Shown: positions 31,830 through 45,200, numbered from the stretch's first letter. The stretch is DNA of 64,000 bases from Enchytraeus crypticus (GCA_905160935.1 CAJHZI010000493.1:1074501-1138500); one strand, 5' to 3'. Notes: generated by a model from the sequence alone, not told the origin. Translations and numbers: made by a program.

Positions 31830-32245
31830 GAGATCTAGGACGACAATTAACACGTCACTAAACACAACGTCAGGGACATACGTGTAGAAAAAACTAGGAC
31901 GACAATTAACACATCACTTGAGGATTCCTGAAGGACCTATAGTTATATGAGAGCACAGATGAGAAAAGAAGACATAAAACAGTGCACGTCCAATGACTTG
32001 AGCGAGAGCTATTAACTGTGGGAGGAAACTGATGTGATATAAATTTGTATAGGAAAGTTTTAAGCATCAATCGATGAATCGATTCATCAATGACAAAGTG
32101 AAAAGTGTGTTTTAGGGGGCTTAGTCTAGCTCAGCTGTAGATAAACAGTTTGATGGGCGGAGCCTAGCTATCACGGGTGAGAGAACACTGGAATGAATTT
32201 GAGATGGAAGAAAAACGATCTGCCTGACCAACAGTGAATGAACGT
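31830..32245. other. Unique DNA with one short duplication
   Basis: A segment with CTAGGACGACAATTAACACG and TCACT occurs twice (about 31828-31860 and 31892-31922). No gene seen. Confidence 0.4.
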
Positions 32246-32249
32246 GTAC

Positions 32250-32540
32250 CTCTCCGTGCCTCTGCGTTTGTATGCATAGTTATACGTGTGGATTTCTGTT
32301 AGTACCTGTCAGCTTCTCTGTGCTTGTATGTCTAGTTATACGTGTGGATATCTGTTAGTACCTGTCAGCTCCTCTGTGCTTGTATGCCTAGTTATACTTG
32401 TGAATATCTGTTAGTACCTGTCAGCTCCTCTGTGCTTGTATGTCTAGTTATACTCGTGGATATCTGTTAGTACCTGTCAGCTCCTCTGTGCTTGTATGTC
32501 TAGTTATACTCGTGCATATCTGTTAATCCTCTTCACATGC
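32250..32540. repeat. 56-bp minisatellite (CCTGTCAGCTCCTCTGTGCT)
   Basis: About five units of 55-56 bp containing TGTATGTCTAGTTATAC and GGATATCTGTTAGTA. Confidence 0.92.
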
Positions 32541-32599
32541 ATCGTTAACTCTGTGGGTACTATCAGTACATGTATCCGTCTACGTGATAATGTGTAGAT

Positions 32600-32720
32600 A
32601 TGCACTGGTTTTCATATTATACATTTAGATGCATATCATCTGTACGTACACATATTATACATTTAGATGTATATCATCTGTACGTACACATATTATACAT
32701 TTAGATGTATATCTGTTCTT
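32600..32720. repeat. 38-bp repeat (CATATTATACATTTAGATG)
   Basis: About three units (with CATCTGTACGTACA). Confidence 0.88.
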
Positions 32721-32849
32721 ACACATACCATTATAGTCTGTATGTCTAACTGTTTGCTTGCATAGCTCTGTTTACCGCTGAAACAATTAATTTAGGAGTT
32801 AATCCAAGAAATAAACGGAACTGACGCTATTCTATACCACACGTGTCAT

Positions 32850-32914
32850 AATAATAACAATATTAAAGGTTTAACGTCCGTTTCCTCATCCAAGGATGAT
32901 ATCAGGGACGTCTA
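32850..32914 (-). mobile_element. ACGTC-tail fragment
   Basis: ATAATAACAATATTAAAGGT, TTAACGTCCGTTTCCTCATC and GATATCAGGGACGTC: only the terminal ~60 bp of the family is present. Confidence 0.65.
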
Positions 32915-32944
32915 TTAATATGATAAGATAATAGTCAGGGACTA

Positions 32945-33290
32945 CTATCATCACATTTGATGATCACATGTGATAATAGATGATGTGTGATCACATGATA
33001 ATGATGATATGTGATGACAATAGATATCATCACATGATAATGATGATGTGTGTTGATAATATACATGTATATCGCATGATAATGATGATGTGTGATAATA
33101 ATAGATATCACATGTGATGATAATATACATGTATATCATCACATGATAATGATGATGTGTGATAATAATAGATATCAACACATGATAATGACGATGTGTG
33201 TTGATAATATACATGTACATCGCATGATAATGACGATGTGTGATGATATTAGATATCAACAAACGACAATGATGATGTGACCATATCGAT
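32945..33290. repeat. ATGATGTGTGATAAT-type minisatellite
   Basis: Alternating units of roughly 36-45 bp built on CATGATAATGATGATGTGTG with either TTGATAATATACATGTA or ATAATAATAGATATCA. It contains many ATCACATGTGAT-like palindromes. Confidence 0.88.
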
Positions 33291-33299
33291 TTTGACATT

Positions 33300-33520
33300 G
33301 ATGACAGTAGCACTCCAGTCGATGTTGATGTTGTTGATACTCTCAATAAAATAGTCGAATGAAACGGACGTCAACTCTAGTTCATGAACACACACGAGGA
33401 ACTGGGTGAGTATTTGTCAGCCATTGATGGTTGGAGACTTGAGTGTATAAACATTAGTCTAAGACTTGAAGATGGAATTTAGAGAACCACTTGTTTGACA
33501 TCAATTGATTTGGATTATCT
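33300..33520. other. Unique DNA
   Basis: Nothing recognised. Confidence 0.4.
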
Positions 33521-33525
33521 ATTAT

Positions 33526-33575
33526 TGTTTTACGTCCCTGACATTGCCTAATTGCGAATAACCTTACGTTTAATT
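33526..33575 (+). mobile_element. ACGTC-tail fragment, opposite orientation
   Basis: TTTTACGTCCCTGACATTGCC followed by GCGAATAACCTTACGTTTAA is a diverged terminal fragment in the orientation opposite to most others. Confidence 0.45.
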
Positions 33576-33829
33576 CTTATTGATCGATTGATCTCGCGAC
33601 ATTCAATAAGTATAACTAGAATATTTATATTATGATTTCATATTTCTTCATAAAACATGAATTAAGGATTTACAAACAAAAACACATCAGTAGATTTCAA
33701 GCAGATTGAGTGAACAAGTGAACGCGTGGAGAGATTGAAGAGTGAAGTGAAAAAAATGAATCAGTGAATAAGTGAGCAAGTTAAGAGTGAATAAGGAAGG
33801 AGTGAAGTTTCGGTATGAGTGCATCAGTT

Positions 33830-33960
33830 AAAAGCTGGTAAAGCTGATACAGCTAAGGTCAACGTCAGTTTCCTCACTCTGTATCTACGTCAGTGTCGAG
33901 CGAGACCAGGATTTGAACCCCGCACATTCTGATCCACGGTCGAGTATCCTACCAGCCACG
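33830..33960 (-). mobile_element. SINE-1 copy
   Basis: TAAAAGCTGGTAAAGCTGAT, GTCAACGTCAGTTTCCTCAC, CAGGATTTGAACCCCGCACA (box B complement) and CTGATCCACGGTCGAGTATC. Confidence 0.78.
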
Positions 33961-34790
33961 TAAAGATAATAGAGTGAGATAATAAGTGAAGTCTAAACAA
34001 GAAATAAATGGTGGACTTTGAGCGGAACTGGAAATGACAGCCGGACACTGGACCAGCCAGGAGGAAGACAATTATTGAGTGGAAATGGGATACGTGTTGA
34101 TTACACGAGGGATTGAGAGTCCGAGCCTTTCAATCAATCCAGAGCACCGGCCGTTCTTATGGACCCGATCCATACGTGGAATTAACTTCCACTCTGTTCC
34201 TTCTTCCACTCGGTTCATGCACAAATAGATCTTTAAACCTTTACAGTGAGAGTTTAGATTAATAGTTATAATTGGATAATTAACAATAGTGGCTTCCTAG
34301 TCAAATGAGCTTCATAAGAATGAGCTAACAATTCGCTACCGTTTTCTAGATTTTTTAGAAATTGTACCATAGCATAAATTTATTGAAGGCCTTACGACAA
34401 TGGAATTACACAACGTCGTGAAAGTGTCATCGCTAAATATCAAGTAGGTAATGGGAGTTGAAAGTTTAGAAATTTCAAGTTAAATCTTAGAAGTGCCAAG
34501 ACACAAAGGTGTTGTGTTAATAAGAAATTTCAATGACCCTACAGCTGTGGCATGCGCATAATTGCACAGAAGTTACTTCTGGATGATTTGCAGACGTTCT
34601 GTTCATTCATACTTAGTGAACGCAGAGGAGGATGGTGATTGTGGGTATTATATCATCAAATTTGTCTACAATATCCTCTTAGTTTTGAATTAGGTTAAGA
34701 AGTAGCAATAAAGAGCTTAGGCACCGTGAGACACCTAGAGAGTTTGAACAAAATATATCATTAGCCCCATGTATCATTATAAATACGTAC
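33961..34790. other. Unassigned DNA
   Basis: Unique sequence, GC-moderate at 34020-34210. No exon frame with splice sites could be supported. Confidence 0.4.
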
Positions 34791-34795
34791 TTATA

Positions 34796-34893
34796 AAGAG
34801 AGAAAGAGGGAGAAAGAAAGAAAGAGAAAGATAGAAAAAAGAGAGAGAACAGGATAGAGAAAAAACGAAAGTGAAGAAAAGCTAAAGAGAGAC

Positions 34894-34946
<53 letters not shown>

Positions 34947-35013
34947 GGAGAGAGAGATTGTGTGAGAGAGAAAGAGGTATAATTGGAGAGAGAAAGAAAG
35001 AGATGCATAGTAA

Positions 35014-35053
<40 letters not shown>

Positions 35054-35250
35054 AAGGCAAACACAAGGAAGGTAGAAAGAAAGAGTGAAGGAGAGAGAGA
35101 GAGAGAAAGAAAGAAAGGCGACTGGAGCGGAAGTCTAATGATGGAATAATACAGGAAACACAAGCTCGTTATTTACCGACCTTTCTTATTCTTCATTACT
35201 GTCACGTGATGAGCATTGCACGCCAACTCACTGCCTCGTTAACATCTCTT

Positions 35251-35287
<37 letters not shown>

Positions 35288-35290
35288 TCA
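34796..35290. repeat. GA-rich tracts and a CT block
   Basis: Interrupted (GA)n/(GAAA)n at 34796-35120 and (CT)n at 35250-35287. Overlapping Leu/Ser and Glu/Arg frames here are artefacts of the tract. Confidence 0.93.
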
Positions 35291-35357
35291 TCTTCGTATT
35301 TCTATAGATAGGCCTACATGTATCTCTCTTCGACGTATATCGAGGTGGCGGCAGAAA

Positions 35358-35895
35358 CAACAGCTGCTGAAGCTGCTGAAGTAGATATCTGCTGAAGTAG
35401 TAAATAGCTTTGGATAAAATAGCTATTGTAATAACAGCTAAAGTAAATAGCTGCTTAAAGTAGTAAATAGCTTTATATAGAACACCTGCAGCAGCAGCTA
35501 TAGTAAATATCTGCTTAAAGTAGTAAATAGCTTTAGATAGAACAGCTGTTGTAACAGCTGTAGTAAATAGCTGCTGAAGTAGTAAATAGCTTTAGATAAA
35601 ACAGCTGCTGTAATTAACAGATGAAGTAAATATCTGCTGAAGCAGTAAATAGCTTTAGATAGAACAGCTGCAGCAGCAGCTGAAGTAAATATCTGCTTAA
35701 AGTAGTAAATAGCCTTAGATAGTGTTGTAACAGCTGTAGTAAAGAGCTGCTGAAGTAGTAAATAACTTTAGATAAAACAGCTGCTATAATTAACAGCTGA
35801 AGTAACTAGCTGCTGAAGTAATACATAGCTTTAGATAAAACAGCTGCTATAATTAACAGCTGAAGTAACTAGCTGCTGAAGTAGTAAATACAATG
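35358..35895. repeat. ~63-bp compound minisatellite (GCTGAAGTAGTAAATAGCTT)
   Basis: About nine units of 55-65 bp combining CTGCTGAAGTAGTAAATAGC, TTTAGATAAAACAGCTGC and a variable TAATTAACAG. CAGCTG palindromes recur throughout. Confidence 0.9.
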
Positions 35896-36049
35896 TTAAA
35901 TATTTATATATTTAGAAAGGTATTTTCAAAATACTAGTTTATTTTCTATTTTAAAAATACTTTAAAAAATTATTTTACTTTAGTTACTTTAAAGAAGTAT
36001 TTTGCCCATCACTGTAGATGGCTAATAGTTACCTTATAGATAAATAAGA
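35896..36049. other. AT-rich unique DNA
   Basis: Nothing recognised. Confidence 0.4.
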
Positions 36050-36103
36050 ATACTAAAGGTTGTTTAACGTTCATTTCCTATACAAGGATGATGTCAGGGA
36101 TGT
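36050..36103 (-). mobile_element. ACGTC-tail fragment
   Basis: TTTAACGTTCATTTCCTATA and CAAGGATGATGTCAGGGATG. Confidence 0.55.
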
Positions 36104-36390
36104 AACTGATTAGCTACGTAATATATTAGTTTCTTATGTCCGATAACTAATACGATAGGTAATACATATTGCTAATAGTTGCCTTATGGATCTCTGGCTA
36201 TTTAATATGTGAAGAAATAATATCTTAATAAAATGGGAATAGTAGAGTTTTATCTTCCAAGTATTTGCAACAGATATTTGAAATATCTTTCTCAATGTGT
36301 TATTCTCTTGTGCAAATCTAAAGAGTAAATTTATATTAACAAATCCATATCTCATTCTACAGTGAGCACACTATCGACAAATCTACAAAA

Positions 36391-36500
36391 AAGCTGTATA
36401 GCCTATGTTAGCGTCAGTTTCGTCTCTCGAAAGGGATATCAGTGACGGGAGAGCCCAGGATTTGACCATCGCAATCGTCTCCAGTCAGTGGCGATGACGT
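36391..36500 (-). mobile_element. SINE-1 copy, diverged
   Basis: AAGCTGTATAGCCTATGTTA, GCGTCAGTTTC, TATCAGTGACGGGAGAGCCC and CCAGTCAGTGGCGATGACG. The central box B region is partly deleted. Confidence 0.7.
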
Positions 36501-37398
36501 AAACTTTCATAATATGCGCTTTGTCTCTTACAGCGATAACATGTAGTTTTAACTTATAAAATAAAAAGTATTGAATTCCGAAATACTTTTCCGTTCACCT
36601 TTAACAAAAATTTAAGATTCGCTTTGGTGTAATTAATTAGCAAATTAATTAGCAGGTTATTTAAAAATAGAAAAATTAAAAAGTGAAAGTTAAATAATAT
36701 ATTATAATAAACAGAATAGTATAATTTCTATACTTAACTCAATCCACGTTAAATAAAACTAAACTGCGCAGCGCTACATCCATCTAACAGCTGAACTTCA
36801 AATAAGAAATGGCCGACGGTCGCATGCAACTGTCTAGCAAAGATTCTGCTAAGTACAACTGTGCATAAATTAAAACTTCCTTTCTGAAAATCTCACTAAA
36901 ACTGAAGAAGACTGTTAAACTTTCCATGTATTAAAACAGTGAACTGTAGCTAGAATTTCATTTCCAGGTGCAGATTGGTAGAAAAACTTGTGACAGAAGT
37001 GAAATGTTGTATACGGCGATCCTATTGGTTGAACGAGTAATGTAACGATCAATTCTACTGGCCAGCCTGTGATGAAGGATTCCCCTGATGCCTCCAGGAC
37101 TTGCAGAAGTCTAGGAAGCCATACTGGAATTAATTCTGACCGGTTTATCGGATTGTAGTTAATTCTACTTTACATTTTCAAACCATAAAATACTAGCTAA
37201 CACAGTAACGCTGTCACAGTAGCGCTGTAGCAGTAACGTTAAATCTGCGAGCAATATTTATTAGAGTTAACTCCTGCTTAATCATTGTTATTAGGGTGTC
37301 TATCTATTCAATGCAGTATCTGCAAGCAACCTGATTAATACGATCTACTACTGATAAATTAGTATAACAAATAATTAATTATTTAACTAGATGTGGAT
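36501..37398. other. Unique AT-rich DNA
   Basis: No gene or repeat recognised. Confidence 0.45.
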
Positions 37399-37399
37399 T

Positions 37400-37552
37400 C
37401 ATCATCATCATCATCTTCCCTTGAATCTCAGTTTAACTAGGGTCGGGATACGAATAGACTGTCTCAAATCTTCTCTGTCCTACATCATATCATTCATCAG
37501 TCAGTCCCCTATTTGAGACATTTATATTCGTTAAAAGATTCGTTACAAGATG
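37400..37552 (-). mobile_element. H-GAT family 3' fragment
   Basis: On the plus strand (ATC)n at 37401-37414, then CCCTTGAATCTCAGTTTAAC, TAGGGTCGGGATACGAATAG and TGTCCTACATCA: the complement of the 24238 copy's 3' half. Confidence 0.75.
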
Positions 37553-38095
37553 TGGATTAAGAATTCATTTCTCGTTTATATCCAGTTAATGCTACATTCG
37601 TTAGAAAATTCTTTGTTGAACGATCACTCCTGGGTCAGGCAATGGTTGACCTGTTTCAGTGGTCGCCCGTCAATCAATAGACTGACGGTTCTAATCCCAA
37701 CTTTGCTGCCTCTGTTTTGTTCCCTTGAAATTAATATAACCTGAAATTCAGCTGACGCTAAGTGTATTCTTTATTTCAGATTGCTCTGTTGCATAGACGA
37801 TAGAGTTCATATATAAGAGCGTTTAATTCGTATTCTATTTTATCCCCTCGGCTTCTGACCTGTACGTTAAACACATTATCAACAACAACAGCAAAAACGT
37901 TTTCTATTTCTGTGCGACAACAGTGCGACAGGTGAAAGAATGATAGGACAAATATGAATGACTGTTTGGTTTAACATCTCCAAGTTGTCTTTTTCATTGG
38001 AATAATCAAACATGGGTCACGATGGATGGGTCTAACAAAACACAGCAAAGCTCATTGGTTAACTGTCTTCTTTACAATATCTCAGGATTAAAGAG
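37553..38095. other. Unassigned DNA upstream of the transporter gene
   Basis: 37630-37740 has a tRNA-like flavour (GGGTCAGGCAATGGTTGAC with a box-B-like GGTTCTAATCC about 50 bp later), possibly another decayed SINE. The rest is unique. No promoter element is certain. Confidence 0.35.
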
Positions 38096-38099
38096 ATAG

Positions 38100-38180
38100 C
38101 GAGAGACAGAGAAAAAAGACAGAGGAATAGAGAGAGAGACAGAGAGACAGAGATAGAGAGAGAGAGAGAGAGAGAGAAGA
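38100..38180. repeat. GA-rich tract
   Basis: Interrupted (GA)n about 240 bp upstream of the transporter start codon. Confidence 0.9.
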
Positions 38181-38418
38181 GTATGATTGATAGAGGAATG
38201 AACTGAACTGAAATTAAACATGTGTAGAACAGTACTACTTAAATACCATTCTTAGAATTGTTCAGTTTCATCATCGTTAAGCTGCCTCTGAGAATAAATA
38301 TTGAATCAGATGTGTTAACGTCTCCAACATAAAACACAGTAGCATAAACGGACGATAAATACTGCTACAACATCCCGAGCACCCCACACAGCTTCAGAAG
38401 AGGACGTTAGACAACAAG

Positions 38419-38671
38419 ATGGCGGCTCTGATATCTAGCGCTAAGTCACTGGGGGAGAAGGTGAAGGACCTGGGTGGAGCCCTGGTCGCTAAGACCCTGC
38501 TAAAGCTTGAGGGGGCAGGCCGGGTGATAAGGGCGGACAGGAAGGGCTGGCTGGTCTGCGCCCTCGTGCTCGCTATCACAGCAGTGCGCAGTAGTGTCAC
38601 CTACAGCTTCGGCACCTTCATCGTGCCCATGAAGGAAGAGTACAAACTGAGCGAATCTATGGGCAAATCTA
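38419..38671 (+). CDS. Transporter exon 1 (start codon, helix 1)
   Basis: ATG in a good context (ACAAGATGG) with no longer in-frame extension. It encodes 84 residues plus one base; helix 1 is at about residues 44-69 ([16 protein letters not shown]). The donor CTA|GTGAGT is the first of several near-identical donor-like sites, because a 36-bp tandem repeat starts at this exon's end. An alternative donor one repeat later (AGCTCT|GTGAGT) would add 11 residues in phase 0, which does not fit exon 2. Confidence 0.78.
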
Positions 38672-41600
38672 GTGAGTGTTTTATATACAGCTCTGTGAGT
38701 AAATCTAGTGAGTGTTTTATATACAGCTCTGTGAGCAAATCTAGTGAATGTTTATATACATGTGTAGGTATACACTCACTCTATGAGCCGAATTCAGTAG
38801 TGAATAAATTTTGAGCCCCACCCACAGAAATTTGTCTGGTTGCGTCACATGTCCTGAATAAGGCGGGGCGTAAGCAAAAAAAAGGTACTCTAAAAAAATT
38901 TCGGGCCCCCCTTAAATATTTCCTGGATCCTCCCCTGCATGTATACATGTGCGTAACCTATTATTGTATACATGTACGTATATGTACTGTACATGCATGC
39001 GTGCATGTACATACCGTAATACAGTAAAGTACTACTGTAGAACTGTATACATGAATGACATTGAATGAACATGTATACATCATACAATAATTCAGTAAAG
39101 TTTTACTGTATCACTGTACACTTGTATATATATCTACATGTATACATATATGTACAATTGTACATGTATACACCGTACAGTAATACGGTAAAATATTAAT
39201 GTATTAGTATGACTTAAACACCGTACAGTACATGTAAAACAATTGGTAATTAGTGTAGACCTACGTAAAAGCCTGAAGCATTGTACAGCTCTTGATACCT
39301 ATGAGTAGACAGGCTTTATATGAAGTGCTGTAGGAACAAGAGTAATAGTTGAACGTATATATGTCAAGTGTAACGTATCTAAATTAGACGACAAAACCGG
39401 AAGAAAGAAAATTGAGAAACAGAACAGATTTGGTTATAATTGGAGTGAAGACTTTTATTAGAGAAAGTAAACAGGTGATTTTCTTCAAACATTTCTGTTG
39501 AAAAAGCGTGAAAATATGATCAGATAAAGTGGATGAATAGCTTCACTTCTTAAAAGAGACTGTTAAGTTCAGTATAATATTATATTAGGATTAAGACTTA
39601 AGAGACTATCAAGCATCAAAAACCTGCTCAAAATTACTGATTCAAAACAGAATAGTTATTTCTTCATCTGGATTAAATTAAGCTTCACAAAAAGTGGTCT
39701 CTCTCTCTTAGTACACAGTGTATTAGCAGGTCCATGGCACATAACTTCTCCTCATGATAGAATTATATAATCGATTTTCTGTTTATTGCAACCCTATTTG
39801 GCATTTCTTCGTTTGCAAATTTGTCAGTCCATTAAATCTCCTTTATTCTTCTCCATAGCCACATTTTGAATTTTTCCAGTTTCCTTATACCTTCCTTTCT
39901 TAACGTTCATGTTTCACAACAGCACAGGAGCTTGGTACACACTAACGACCTAACAATCCTTATCTTTGAGGATTTCTTCAAACCTTTTTTAGTAGTTCTT
40001 TGCTCTAACAGAAGGCCTCTTTCGTGTGCTTTGTGGGTTAGACTTGAGAACGCTTGTAAGAGCTGGGTGGTATCGATATCACTAGCATGTCATCAATACT
40101 TATTCACTGATTGATCAATTTATTAATATAATTAGTGATTTAGTGAATATCATATTGATCTATGAAGCCTGTTTTACAGTTAACTTGATATATGAAATTA
40201 TTAGTAATAGTTTCTAGGAGGATAGACAATACATGTAGAAGTTTTGCGGATAAATGATGTCTATAAATTGGATCAGAGAACACATAAATATTATACTGAA
40301 GCAATAAAAAATTGTTTGGAAACTGAACACAGATAGTGTGTGAGAGAGAGAGAGAGAGAGAAAGAAAGAGAGAGAGAGAGAGAGAGACAGAGAAAGAGCG
40401 AGAGACTGAGTGACATATAGAGAGAGACTGAGAGACATAGAGAGAGAGACTGAGAGACATAGAGAGAGAGAGAGAGAGAGAGACTGAGAGACAGAGAGAG
40501 TAAGAGAGAGAGAGAAAGAGAGAGAGAGAGAGGCTGAGAGTTAGTGTGAGAGATAGAGACAGAGAGAGAGTGATACACCTATGATGTATTATGGCATGTT
40601 AAGCACGGTAGATAATAAGCTTGGTTATGTGAGACTGGCTGCCTGTTGGTGTATAATACAGCTTCAGTCTATGGAAGAGAGGCAGTGTATCACCACACAG
40701 GGGTTGAAGGGTGAAATCAGTATATCTCCTAATCCTTCTTCATCCAACGTTCTCCCACGAAATTGCCATTTTTAAATATTCCAAGTGTAGGCACGTAAAT
40801 ATGCAATATGATACAATGCGCGTATTGCATGTATTATGTGTGCACTACATACAGTGCACTGTATTAATTGTGTATTGTATGTAGTGTGCTGCAGTGCATT
40901 GTATTAATTGTGCACTGTATGTAGTGTGCACGATATTAAGTGTGCATTATCGGCAGTTTGCATAAAGATTAATTTTTTATAAAAGCTTTTTCGCCACTGG
41001 CACTGGCTCCATTGAGCCAGTCTCCTTCGATTAAGAACAATATGTTAATCTTAGCTTTACCAGCTTCTTTTACTTTTCTATTCTCTCTCAGACGTTTTCT
41101 TCTTCTCGGTCTCGGTTCTGATTTCATTTTAGTGTTGATTTGTCCAATTTCGATTTATAAATGTGAACTATTGCACACGTTTCATACTTTTAGAGGCAGA
41201 TAATGTAGAACTATGATTTACTTGTAGTTGTGTTTCCACATGAGAAGTCCTTCACATCTCCCTCGATTAAGAACAATACGTTAAATATTGATAATAATAT
41301 TAATAATAATAAAGCTTTAAGGTCCGTTTCTTCATACACGGATGATGTCAGGGACGTCCCCCAGCACATGTCACTACAAATCGATTCACCCCAAATGATC
41401 TGAAAAAACATGTGCTGAAAAGAAAGAAAAAGATCCTAAACGGTGCCGGTCTGTTTTATTATGTCATAAAATGGCGGATTGGTATATTCTATATTCTAGA
41501 AATCTCTTCAATGGAACTCTTATATAGTTCTTAGACTCTTCGAGTTCTTTGCCTCGATTTCTGCTTCACTTATTATTGTGAAAGTAAAGGTAGCAACATG

Positions 41601-42044
41601 CCGGAGGTGTGAGGGGGGGGGGAGAAATAGCAAGGAGGGATATAATGCTGAGAGAATAATGGAAACTGATGACACGAAGAGAGAGCATGATCACATTAAT
41701 ACTCGTCAGATAATATCAGTGGATAATATACGTGCTGTTTATTCACAGCAATGCTCTCAGCTTATTACAATTAAGTTCTCTGCTCTAAGCAATGCAATGA
41801 AGATTTAACGTACGGTTCCTCTCTCGCGGATGATGTCAGGGACGTCCATCCATCCTACCCTGAAGATAAGGTAGAGTTAAAGTTAACCTCAGATCTAGAA
41901 CCTCATTTACTCTCACCAGACTATCCCCTTTAATACAATATGGGGAGTCAATAAGATATATTTCACTGTTAACAAAGGAACAAAGGATATAGCGTGGACT
42001 TTTTTGGTAGCCAATTCTAATTGCCATCGTCCTGCCCAGATATA

Positions 42045-42095
<51 letters not shown>

Positions 42096-42178
42096 ATATA
42101 AATAAATATATCTGTATATATATATATTACATATATAGGAATATTTATATATATATATATATATTTATACAGTATATA

Positions 42179-42223
<45 letters not shown>

Positions 42224-45200
42224 TTTAGTACATTTTTCTATAGAAAACTGTCAGTTTTACAAGTTTTATAAGTTAATATTACGAAGTGTAGGTGATACGA
42301 TGAGATGTGAGAGGGGTGAGTGAATAGGATGAGAGGAGCGTGGGATGAATGGAAGGAGGGGTAGAGAGTGTGCGAGGTGCGAGATAAGAAACATCCGTCA
42401 CTCACGTGACACAACATCAGTAGCAGTGTAGCAGTCGTGTCCCGTGACACAGCGTCAGTAGCAGTCGTGTCACGTGACACAGCATCAGCAGCAGTCGTGT
42501 CACGTGATGAAACATCAGTAGCAGTCGTGTCACGTGACACAGTGTCACAAGAGATTGTATCAGTGGTGTTGGTCACTATTTAATATATTGCCTTACAAAT
42601 ATATTTATTTATTTATGAGAGGACTAACTCTTTGGTAGATTGAGTGATAGAATAACTGTTTATTTGATTTAAATAAATGGTTAAATTATTGCTTAATTTA
42701 TTGATTTACTGATTGATTGATTTACTTATTTTCTGATAGACTGATTGCTTGATGATTGATTGGCTGCTTGCTCGATTGATTAACTGATTGATTGATTCAT
42801 TGATCGATCGATTGATTGTTTAATTGACACACAGATTTTATAGGCACCCTCTCATTCTGCATATCTCTGTCTTGCTCACCTCTCTCAGTGAACTTCATCA
42901 GGCTGATGGGTCACAAGGGCTTCAGACACGCCGGGCTCATAGGCACAGTCATCCTCAGCGTCAGCTGTATCGGTACCTCCTTCGTGCCCAGCATGAACTG
43001 GCTCTTCCTCACCCATAGCCTCATGTACGGGATCGGCTCCAGTCTCCTCTACATGTCCTCCTCCCTCATCATCGGTGACTACTTCAACAAAGAACACAAG
43101 TACCACGTGCTCGCTACCAGCATCCTCCTGTGTGGCTATCCCGTGGGTGAGTGCTGGGAAAGATACATCCTTTATATCATTGCTATTTAAGCTTCTATAT
43201 TTTTGTATAAGAGATTTGTTATGTGGGCATTCTATAATTGCTAAGGTTTAAATTCGATTTAAACCCGTTTTTTAAGAGTGTATTTCTTATACTCCTATTG
43301 TAGGCCTAGTCTTCGACATTTGGTGTTTAAATGATATGTTGGTATTCTAAATAGTAAATCCTGGCCTCACCCGTCACAGACATCACTTTCGATTGCGAAA
43401 ACTGACGTTAAAATTATTTTGACAAGCTTTGATGCTAAAGTGGATTAATTCGATTTAAACCCGTATTTTAAGAGAGATTTTATCGACTCCCAAATTTAGA
43501 AAAATAAATGGAATCTTACACCTGTCATCTGGTGATACTTGTGATTTAATTTTATAATCATGAAATCAGGTTGTTATACGATTTGATAAAATAATATTTT
43601 TTAGATCAAAATTAATATTTTTTATTTAACGTCTAAAAGGGAATTCGAGTTGTGAGCGCCAACGATCCAGACATTGCTCTAAAAATTCCTTAAAGAATTA
43701 GAAAGGAAATGGTCAATTCATATCGCGACCCTTTGTTAAACTAATATTCATGGGAAAATAATGATGATGGTGATGATAAGTATTTTCTAATTTTGGACAT
43801 GCAATTAAAATTTACTGTAATTTAAATAAGTAATTAATTAATGGGTTGCATCATACATTTTGTAACATAACTAAACACCATTATTTTGACAGGAAGTTTT
43901 ATATTTAATCCATTCAACGCTTGGCTGATCAGCGCCTTCACGTGGAGGACGGCGTTCAGAGTGACGAGCGCCCTGGTGCTGCTCGTGGGCATCCCGTGCT
44001 GCTGGAACTTCACGGCCCGGGAGAGCATCACCGCCCAGCGCCTGTCCTCCACCGAGGAGGAGAGCGGCGGGCCCGATCCCGTCAGGGACGAGGTGGACGA
44101 CATATTCGCCTCGGAGGGAGAATCGATGCCGGGCGGTGTGGACGGGGTGAGTAGGGAGAAGAGATGGGCCAGTCTGCTGCTGGAGGTCAGACACAGGCCG
44201 GAGATAGCAATGTGGTTCATGGGAAACATGTTCAGCTACCTCGGCTTCTACATGCCCTTCGTCAACCTAGTATGTGTATACTCTCTCCTTTAGTTCTACA
44301 GGCGATATTTTAACATATCGCCTGTAAGCCGTCGTATGAAACATTGCGAATTTTATATTACAACTGTTTTCGTTATTTATTAAATCGTAAATGAAAATAT
44401 GCATTGCTTAGCTGATGTTAATTTACAAGTTTCTCTGATAAAGTCAGACTACACACACCGTACCATTATTTGTAGGGCCTACTAATTTATTTAAATCATT
44501 GTGTTCTGATAATTATGTTTAATCATTATGTCTAATCATTATATTATTAGACTCTAGTTTTGAATGTGTATGCTTTATCCCTGCCCGTGAAGATCATAAC
44601 GCTAGTATTTTATAAGTAGTCATGTTTTGATGACGCAAACAGCGTCTATTCAATAGTTGATCATGACGTCAACGTTTTAAGTCTACTCATGTTGCGATGA
44701 CGTAGGCATCGTACATGCAGGAGCAGGGTATAGACGCTACAGAGGGCTCTGTGGCCGTGACCTTGCTGAGTCTGGCAGAGTGTGTGACCTACATGGTGGC
44801 CTCGTTCCTGGGTGACTACCTCAAAGACAACCTCGTGTTCGTCAACATCGCGTCGTCAGGGGCGCTAGCTGTCATCTGTCTCGTCTGGCCTCTCATCGAC
44901 AAAGCCTACTGGGTCATACTCGCCATATCACTCTGTACGTTCTTCTATCAGTCTATAACTCAGCTTACTTATCAATCAATCAGATAAGTAATTATTCAAC
45001 CGAGAAGAATTCTAGTTATAACAATCAATACGTCCATAAATAATTCACTGACTCATCTTACTGATCAATTATCAGATAAATAATCAACTACTCGAGAAAC
45101 AAAATGGTTATATCAAAACGTTCACCCATCATTCATTGACTTATCGAACTAATCCATCAATCAATCCACTAATTAATCATTCATTGACTTATCGAACTAA

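Noticed and set aside
40050-40115. Frame [15 protein letters not shown] in transporter intron 1 as the missing helix 2 exon
   Set aside because: It superficially fits the W-x-x-S-I core, but splice phases do not match exons 1 and 2. The segment also adjoins the antisense LINE fragment at 39785-40085 and may be part of it.
42238-42576. 112-codon minus-strand frame with SRDTTATDA repeats
   Set aside because: It reads through the 30-bp CACGTG minisatellite in transporter intron 1.
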